This document shows positions 17,915 to 22,760 of a DNA stretch of 22,760 nt, one piece after another. The stretch's first letter is position 1. The number at the start of each line of letters is the position of its first letter. The stretch is from Actinomycetota bacterium (GTDB lineage: Bacteria; Actinomycetota; Actinomycetes; Nanopelagicales; Nanopelagicaceae): NCBI GenBank assembly GCA_029978425.1, contig JAPOJL010000003.1, positions 1-22,760 of the forward strand, read 5' to 3'. The position numbers and the translations under genes are program-made. The notes below the pieces were generated by a model. That model searched no databases, was not told where the DNA came from, and saw only the letters and a list, made by a program, of their open reading frames with translations.

Positions 17915-18694
17915 TTAAGAATTCTTCACGCTGAGAAACTCAGCAATGGTCGCAGCAGGATCTCCTGATTTCACCAATGTCTCCCCTACGAGAATGGCGT
18001 TGGCCCCTGACTGCATTGCAAGCTTTACATCATCAATCGTTGCGATTCCCGATTCGGCGACGCGATAGATCTCGGTCGGTATTCGAGGGAGTAATGAGCC
18101 GAAGTTATTAAGGTCGATTTCTAATGTTTTCAAGTTCCGAGCATTAACGCCGATAATTTCAGGGCTTATTCGCATGGCGCGCTCAAGTTCTTCAAGATTG
18201 TGAACCTCAATAAGAACCTTCATTCCCAACTCTTGAGCTAGCGTATAGAAATCTTGGAGTTGAGCATCATCAAGCGCTGCAACAATAAGTAGTAGTAAAT
18301 CGGCGCCATAAGCCCGTGACTCTCGTACCAAGTATTCGTTAACGATGAAATCTTTGCGTAACATAGGAATCGATACGCGCGAGCGAACTTCAGAAAAATC
18401 CTGTAACGAACCACCAAATCTACGTTGCTCGGTAAGAACGCTGATGACTGACGCTCCGCCAGCTTCGTAAAGATCAGCTAACTGAGATGGATCAGAGATT
18501 TCAGCTAGCGCACCTTTCGATGGTGAAGAGCGCTTTACCTCAGCGATGACCGAGAAATTTTTTGACTTAAGCGATTGCAATGGATTGCGAACCTCGCCAA
18601 TACTTGCTATCCGATCCGCCAACTCTGCTTGCGAAAGTTGACGAGATTTCTGATCTTCAAGAACTCCAGCGATGATTGAATCGAGAACGCTCAT
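17915..18694 (-). CDS. trpC: Indole-3-glycerol phosphate synthase
   Basis: Converts CdRP (the carboxyphenylamino-deoxyribulose phosphate intermediate) to indole-3-glycerol phosphate. It is a single-domain 259-residue TIM barrel, not fused to TrpF. Catalytic Lys54 is in VIAEVKRSSPSKG and Lys114 in MLRKDFIV; GVNARNLKTLEID and AILVGETLVKS complete the substrate site. The ATG at 18694 lies one base after the trpE stop codon, so it is almost certainly translated by coupling. Its substrate would come from PriA, encoded two genes upstream, as no separate trpF is seen here. Confidence 0.96.
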   Translation of the reverse strand: MSVLDSIIAGVLEDQKSRQLSQAELADRIASIGEVRNPLQSLKSKNFSVIAEVKRSSPSKGALAEISDPSQLADLYEAGGASVISVLTEQRRFGGSLQDFSEVRSRVSIPMLRKDFIVNEYLVRESRAYGADLLLLIVAALDDAQLQDFYTLAQELGMKVLIEVHNLEELERAMRISPEIIGVNARNLKTLEIDLNNFGSLLPRIPTEIYRVAESGIATIDDVKLAMQSGANAILVGETLVKSGDPAATIAEFLSVKNS

Positions 18695-18695
18695 T

Positions 18696-20198
18696 TCAAT
18701 TCTTGCCTAACGATTGAAGAGCGTTAGCCGCAGCGATGGCGCCGAGAACAGCAGCTGCTTTATTGAGACACTCCTCATTCTCACTTTCTGGAATTGAATC
18801 AGCGACAATTCCTGCGCCGGCTTGGACATATGCAGTTTTATCTTTTATGACTGCAGTACGAATAGCGATACATGTATCGAGGTTACCCGTGAAATCCACA
18901 TAACCGATTGCACCCCCATAAATTCCGCGACGTGACGGTTCAAGGTTTTCAATGATCTCCATCGCTCGAGGCTTTGGAGCTCCCGATAAAGTTCCGGCTG
19001 GAAAGACGGCGTAAAGCGCATCAACGGGGCTCTTCTCTGCGGCTAATTCGCCAATGACAGTTGAGACGATATGCATGACGTGGGAATACCGCTCCAAATG
19101 CATGAACTCAACAACGTTGACAGTTCCTGGAGCGCAAACTCTTCCTAAATCATTTCTTCCTAAATCAACCAGCATCAGATGCTCAGCTCGTTCTTTTGGA
19201 TCTGCAAGAAGTTCTTCTCCAAGACGATGATCTTCTTCGGGGTTGCTTGAGCGTTTCCGGGTTCCGGCAATCGGATGCACAAGAACTTCTCGGCCAGTCA
19301 CTTTTACCAGCGCTTCTGGAGATGACCCGACGACCGACAAACCATCTGCGAATCTAAAGAGATACATATAGGGGCTTGGGTTATGAAGGCGGAGCATGCG
19401 ATAAACATCAAGTGCATCGGCCTGACATGGCATCGAGAAACGCTGAGAGAGAACAACTTGAAATGCTTCCCCGCTGCGAATCTCTTCCTTCACCGACTCG
19501 ATACTTTCTAGGAATTTAGAAGTAGTGAAATTTCTTGTGAATTCAGGATTTGGTTTCTCACCGATAAGCGCAACAGAACTCGGAATACTCGCCTCAAGTG
19601 ATTCACTCATCTTCTTGAGACGGGCAATTGCAGATGAATACGCTTGATCAACTCTCTCATCAGAACCATCCCAGTTAATAGCATTAGCAATAAGCGTGAC
19701 GGTGCCTTGCAAATGGTCATACACCGCAAGGTCTGTGGTTAACATAAAAGCGATCTCAGGGAGTTTTAGCTGGTCGGGAGCAGTATTTGAGAGTTTCTCC
19801 AAGCGACGAACTGCGTCATAGCCCATGTAGCCCACAAGCCCCCCAGTAAGCGGAGGCATTCCAACAATCTTTGGTGAACGCAGATGTTTACTTGCAATCT
19901 TCAAGGCTTCAAGTGGATCAATATCAACGGGAGCGCCAGCTGGCATCGTTCCCAACCAGTGCGCAAGACCTTCTCTCTCAGTCAAAGTCGCCTCACTTGA
20001 GACACCAATAAATGAATATCGCGACCATGCGCCACCATGCTCGGCCGACTCCAACAGGAAGGTATTCTCTTGATTAGTAGATAACTTTGAGTACAAAGTT
20101 AGTGGAGTTTCATTATCGGCTAAGAAACTTTCAGCAACGGGTACCACATTGAATGCACGGGCAAAATTGCGGAACTCCTCGAGTGAAATTGGCTTCAT
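18696..20198 (-). CDS. trpE: Anthranilate synthase component I
   Basis: Makes anthranilate from chorismate with ammonia supplied by a glutamine amidotransferase (TrpG), which is not in this window. It has 500 residues. The tryptophan feedback-inhibition element LLES is at residues 48-51, so allosteric control is probably kept. The chorismate-binding half has FQVVLSQRFSMP, PIAGTRKR, LLADPKERAEHLMLVDLGR, HVMHIVSTVIGEL and AGAGIVADSIPESE. The ATG at 20198 follows priA by 16 bases, with a GGTG upstream. There is no trp leader peptide or attenuator before it. Confidence 0.96.
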   Translation of the reverse strand: MKPISLEEFRNFARAFNVVPVAESFLADNETPLTLYSKLSTNQENTFLLESAEHGGAWSRYSFIGVSSEATLTEREGLAHWLGTMPAGAPVDIDPLEALKIASKHLRSPKIVGMPPLTGGLVGYMGYDAVRRLEKLSNTAPDQLKLPEIAFMLTTDLAVYDHLQGTVTLIANAINWDGSDERVDQAYSSAIARLKKMSESLEASIPSSVALIGEKPNPEFTRNFTTSKFLESIESVKEEIRSGEAFQVVLSQRFSMPCQADALDVYRMLRLHNPSPYMYLFRFADGLSVVGSSPEALVKVTGREVLVHPIAGTRKRSSNPEEDHRLGEELLADPKERAEHLMLVDLGRNDLGRVCAPGTVNVVEFMHLERYSHVMHIVSTVIGELAAEKSPVDALYAVFPAGTLSGAPKPRAMEIIENLEPSRRGIYGGAIGYVDFTGNLDTCIAIRTAVIKDKTAYVQAGAGIVADSIPESENEECLNKAAAVLGAIAAANALQSLGKN

Positions 20199-20214
20199 AG
20201 GTATTTCACCATCG

Positions 20215-20955
20215 TCACTGTGATGCCACCCCTAACGCCTCAGAGAATGTGAATGCCTGAGCGTAGAGTGCTTTTCCAATGATTGCGCCCTCCACTCCAA
20301 TATCGGTTAAGGAACGGAGTGCGACCACATCATCGATACTTGAAACTCCACCTGATGCAATTACGGGCGCCGTTGTTGCAGCACAGAGATCACTGAGTAA
20401 AGAGAAATTTGGCCCTTGCATGGCTCCATCAGTATTGACGTCAGTTAATACGTAACGCGAACAGCCTTCTTTATCGAGCAGAGAGAGCGTTTCAAAGAGA
20501 TCTTTACTTGGTTTATTTACATCGTGGCGGCTTCGACCACGTGCCGACAAAGTACGTCCTTGAACATCAAGGCCAACAGCGATGCGATCTCCATATTGTG
20601 AGACTACTTTTGCAGTCCAATCTATATCATCTAATGCCGAAGTACTCAGATTTACTCGTGCACATCCACTATCAAGGGCTAGCTCAAGTGAAGATTGATC
20701 TCTAATTCCACCAGAAAGCTGGACCTTTATTTCCAATGTCTGAATGACTTTTGAAATGAGCTCATAGTTTGATCCGGTTCCAAAGGCGGCATCAAGGTCA
20801 ACCAAGTGAATCCATTCTGCGCCCGACTTTTGAAACTCCAGAGCAGTTTCGAGAGGCGATCCATATTTCTGCTCATTAGCGAGTTCTCCCTTTACCAAAC
20901 GCACCGCTTGCCCAGCGCGAACATCAACTGCTGGTAGCAGCGTGAGCGGCTTCAT
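20215..20955 (-). CDS. priA: PriA-type phosphoribosyl isomerase (HisA/TrpF)
   Basis: Half-fold-repeat TIM barrel that in actinobacteria isomerises both ProFAR (histidine pathway) and PRA (tryptophan pathway). It has 246 residues. Catalytic Asp11 is in LPAVDVRAG, Arg19 follows, and the second acid Asp130 is in GLDVQGRT; the two phosphate sites are QLSGGIRD and ASGGVSSIDD. Loop 5 reads ARGRSRHD, where recalled Streptomyces and Mycobacterium PriA have GRGW: the tryptophan is arginine (residue 141), while Arg139 and Arg143 are kept. It heads the trp cluster, and the ATG at 20955 has a strong GGGAGGT site. Its position beside trpE, trpC, trpB and trpA supports a TrpF role; plain HisA activity cannot be excluded. 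Confidence 0.9.
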   Translation of the reverse strand: MKPLTLLPAVDVRAGQAVRLVKGELANEQKYGSPLETALEFQKSGAEWIHLVDLDAAFGTGSNYELISKVIQTLEIKVQLSGGIRDQSSLELALDSGCARVNLSTSALDDIDWTAKVVSQYGDRIAVGLDVQGRTLSARGRSRHDVNKPSKDLFETLSLLDKEGCSRYVLTDVNTDGAMQGPNFSLLSDLCAATTAPVIASGGVSSIDDVVALRSLTDIGVEGAIIGKALYAQAFTFSEALGVASQ

Positions 20956-20989
20956 AAGACCTCCCTCGTAGCAATCGCAAGTTTCGCGT

Positions 20990-21018
20990 TCAATACTTCG
21001 TGAGTCTAATGGTGTCGA
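20990..21018 (-). promoter_or_regulatory. Possible promoter of the priA-trp cluster
   Basis: In the 105-base gap between dnaE and priA the minus strand has TCGACA (21013-21018) and, 17 bases on, TATTGA (20990-20995). The -35 is good but the -10 is poor. Nearer to dnaE, a 6-bp stem GCTATT / AATAGC (21032-21048) has no T tract and is at best a weak terminator. No trp leader peptide or T-box was recognised. Confidence 0.2.
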
Positions 21019-21060
21019 GAAATTCTGGTCGGCTATTTTTTGAATAGCTGAGATCTATAG

Positions 21061-22760
21061 CTAGACAAGACAATCGGGGCCGAGAATAGATTTCAAATCT
21101 GCACTCAAACTTGGAGAGGCGGTGATCTTTAAACCATCATCAAGACGGAGAACTGTGTTCTTACTTCCACCTTCGATTTTGAGATGCACTTCTCTGGTTC
21201 CAGGATGAGAGCGGAGAATCTCTTTCATTCGATCAACGATGGGTGGTGTGCAACGCTCTGCTTCAAGTTTAATTACAAAGGGGCCAATAGGTGCTTGATT
21301 AACATCAGGAATCGATAGATCAAGAGCCGTAACTTGGGGAGTTTCTTCCTTCTTATCAATTCTTCCACGTACAACAACGATTCGATCTTCAATCAGATTA
21401 AGTGCATGTTGTTGGTAGGAATTTGAGAAGAAGCGCACGTCGATGCCACCTTCTAAATCTTCAATGGTAACAATCGCCCATGGTTGGCCTTGGCGACTTA
21501 CTTTTCTCTGAACGCTTGTAATGAGTCCAGCAATTGTTACGACTTGTTCGTGCCCAACACCATCATCAAAGATCTGACTTATCGAAATATCGGTAGCGCC
21601 TCGGAGTACGTGCTCTACTCCCAACAATGGATGATCAGAAACATAGAGACCTAACATCTCCCGTTCATACGAGAGCAATAATGGCTTCTCCCATTCCGCG
21701 CTATCGATATCAAGTGCAATTCCTGAGATACCAGCGCTTACATTAAGACCATTGCCGCCAAAGAGATCGAATTGGCCGATTGATTCTGCGCGCTTAGTCT
21801 CCATAACTGAATCAATTGCTTCGAGATAAATACCCATCAAACCTTTACGGGAGTGTCCTAATGAGTCAAAGGCACCTGCCTTTATCAGAGACTCGATGGT
21901 CTTCTTATTGCAGACTTGGACATCAACCTTGGCAAGAAAATCACCGAAGGATTGGTAGCGACCTTTCTCACTTCGATTGCGGGCGATTGATGCAACAACG
22001 TTTTCGCCAACATTGCGAATAGCTGCGAGCCCAAAGCGAATATCAGTTCCTTTTGGTGTGTATTCGCCATTGGAATCGTTGACATCAGGTGGAAGAACTT
22101 TGATGCCCATCCGTCGGCATTCATTGAGATACAGCGCAGATTTATCTTTATCGTCACGCACGCTGGTAAGAAGTGCAGCCATGTATTCGGTAGGGAAATT
22201 GGCTTTCAAATAGGCGGTCCAGAATGAAACCACACCATAACCCGCGCTATGTGCTCGATTGAAGGCATAGTCAGAGAACGGGATGAGCGTCTTCCACAAT
22301 TCTTCAATTGCAACACTAGAAAATCCATTGGCCCGCATTCCTGCTTCGAAATGCACATACTCTTTATCAAGAATTTCTTTATTCTTCTTACCCATCGCTT
22401 TACGGAGAAGATCTGCTCGGCCAAGCGAGAAACCTGCGAGTTTCTGAGCGATTGCCATTACTTGTTCCTGATACACAATAAGGCCGTATGTGTCACCCAA
22501 AATATCTTTCAGGGCCTCACTCAGTTCCGGATGAATAGGTTCAATCCGCTTTCGACCATTCTTGCGATCAGCGTAATCATTGTGTGCATTAACTCCCATC
22601 GGTCCTGGTCGATACAGAGCGATAACAGCGGAGATATCTTCAAAAGAGTCGGGCGCCATGGAACGAAGTAGCGCGCGAATTGGGGCGCTATCAAGCTGGA
22701 ATACTCCCAGCGTTTCTCCACGAGAGAGCAGCTCAAAGGTTTTCTTATCTTTGAGAGGCA
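21061..22760 (-). CDS. dnaE: DNA polymerase III alpha subunit, C-terminal part (5'-partial)
   Basis: Replicative polymerase catalytic subunit (DnaE1 type). The frame is open to the window edge: residues before the internal Met at 22659 (DKKTFELLSRGETLGVFQL) are typical DnaE sequence, so the gene continues outside. The window holds 566 codons of the roughly 1,150-1,190 usual for the family. Seen in order: the fingers region with ALYRPGPMG and YGLIVYQEQVMAIAQ, the conserved FNRAHSAGYGVVSFWTAYLK, a helix-hairpin-helix segment ending SLIKAGAFDSLGHSR, an OB-fold (VTIAGLITSVQRKVSRQG to EGGIDVRFFS), and a C-terminal clamp-loader contact region. The N-terminal PHP domain and much of the palm lie outside. 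The stop TAG is at 21061-21063, 105 bases before priA. Confidence 0.95.
   Translation of the reverse strand, partial: PLKDKKTFELLSRGETLGVFQLDSAPIRALLRSMAPDSFEDISAVIALYRPGPMGVNAHNDYADRKNGRKRIEPIHPELSEALKDILGDTYGLIVYQEQVMAIAQKLAGFSLGRADLLRKAMGKKNKEILDKEYVHFEAGMRANGFSSVAIEELWKTLIPFSDYAFNRAHSAGYGVVSFWTAYLKANFPTEYMAALLTSVRDDKDKSALYLNECRRMGIKVLPPDVNDSNGEYTPKGTDIRFGLAAIRNVGENVVASIARNRSEKGRYQSFGDFLAKVDVQVCNKKTIESLIKAGAFDSLGHSRKGLMGIYLEAIDSVMETKRAESIGQFDLFGGNGLNVSAGISGIALDIDSAEWEKPLLLSYEREMLGLYVSDHPLLGVEHVLRGATDISISQIFDDGVGHEQVVTIAGLITSVQRKVSRQGQPWAIVTIEDLEGGIDVRFFSNSYQQHALNLIEDRIVVVRGRIDKKEETPQVTALDLSIPDVNQAPIGPFVIKLEAERCTPPIVDRMKEILRSHPGTREVHLKIEGGSKNTVLRLDDGLKITASPSLSADLKSILGPDCLV

Noticed and set aside
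20956..21060. Trp leader peptide, T-box or attenuator before priA
   Set aside because: No Trp-rich short frame, T-box motif or terminator/antiterminator pair was seen; only a weak stem and a poor promoter candidate.
1..22760. CRISPR arrays, insertion sequences, phage genes, toxin-antitoxin or defence systems
   Set aside because: No direct-repeat array, transposase, integrase or defence domain is visible; the window is ordinary housekeeping sequence in a conserved actinobacterial order.

Overview
This window is a stretch of core chromosome from an actinobacterium, very probably a small-genome, moderate-GC freshwater type (acI / Nanopelagicales-like). The evidence for an actinobacterium is a PriA-type HisA in the place of TrpF, an ANTAR response regulator next to pyruvate kinase, the order trp - DsbA-like - lgt - gltBD - pyk - tRNA - ANTAR regulator - liv, and GTG starts. 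The evidence for streamlining is a base composition near 50% GC or slightly below by eye, very short spacers, many 1-11 bp gene overlaps and no stretch over 130 bases without a gene. The genus is inference. There are no mobile elements, CRISPR arrays, phage genes or rRNA genes.

Layout: only the first gene (1-390, 5'-partial PaaI-type thioesterase) is on the plus strand; everything else is on minus. Reading the minus strand from high to low coordinates: the 3' half of dnaE (DNA polymerase III alpha); a tryptophan cluster priA-trpE-trpC-trpB-trpA; a membrane-anchored DsbA-like thioredoxin and lgt, which overlap by 4 bp; a VIT/CCC1-type metal transporter; gltB-gltD (glutamate synthase); pyk; a tRNA with anticodon CAA; an ANTAR response regulator resembling PdtaR; and a five-gene branched-chain amino acid ABC transporter livK-H-M-G-F, which meets the thioesterase end to end with one base between them.

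The genes serve nitrogen and amino acid metabolism (glutamate synthesis, tryptophan synthesis, branched-chain amino acid import), central carbon flux (pyk), envelope protein maturation (lgt, DsbA-like) and replication (dnaE).

The unusual points are lesions and small deviations rather than a new system. Two otherwise well-conserved genes only 2 kb apart, gltD and the ANTAR regulator, each contain one in-frame stop codon and continue in the same frame afterwards. The tRNA between them has a leucine anticodon (CAA) but no long variable arm. PriA has arginine where related PriA proteins have a substrate-loop tryptophan. The LivK binding protein has no lipobox cysteine although lgt is encoded nearby. 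Two intergenic hairpins flank livK. I found no convincing undescribed system.
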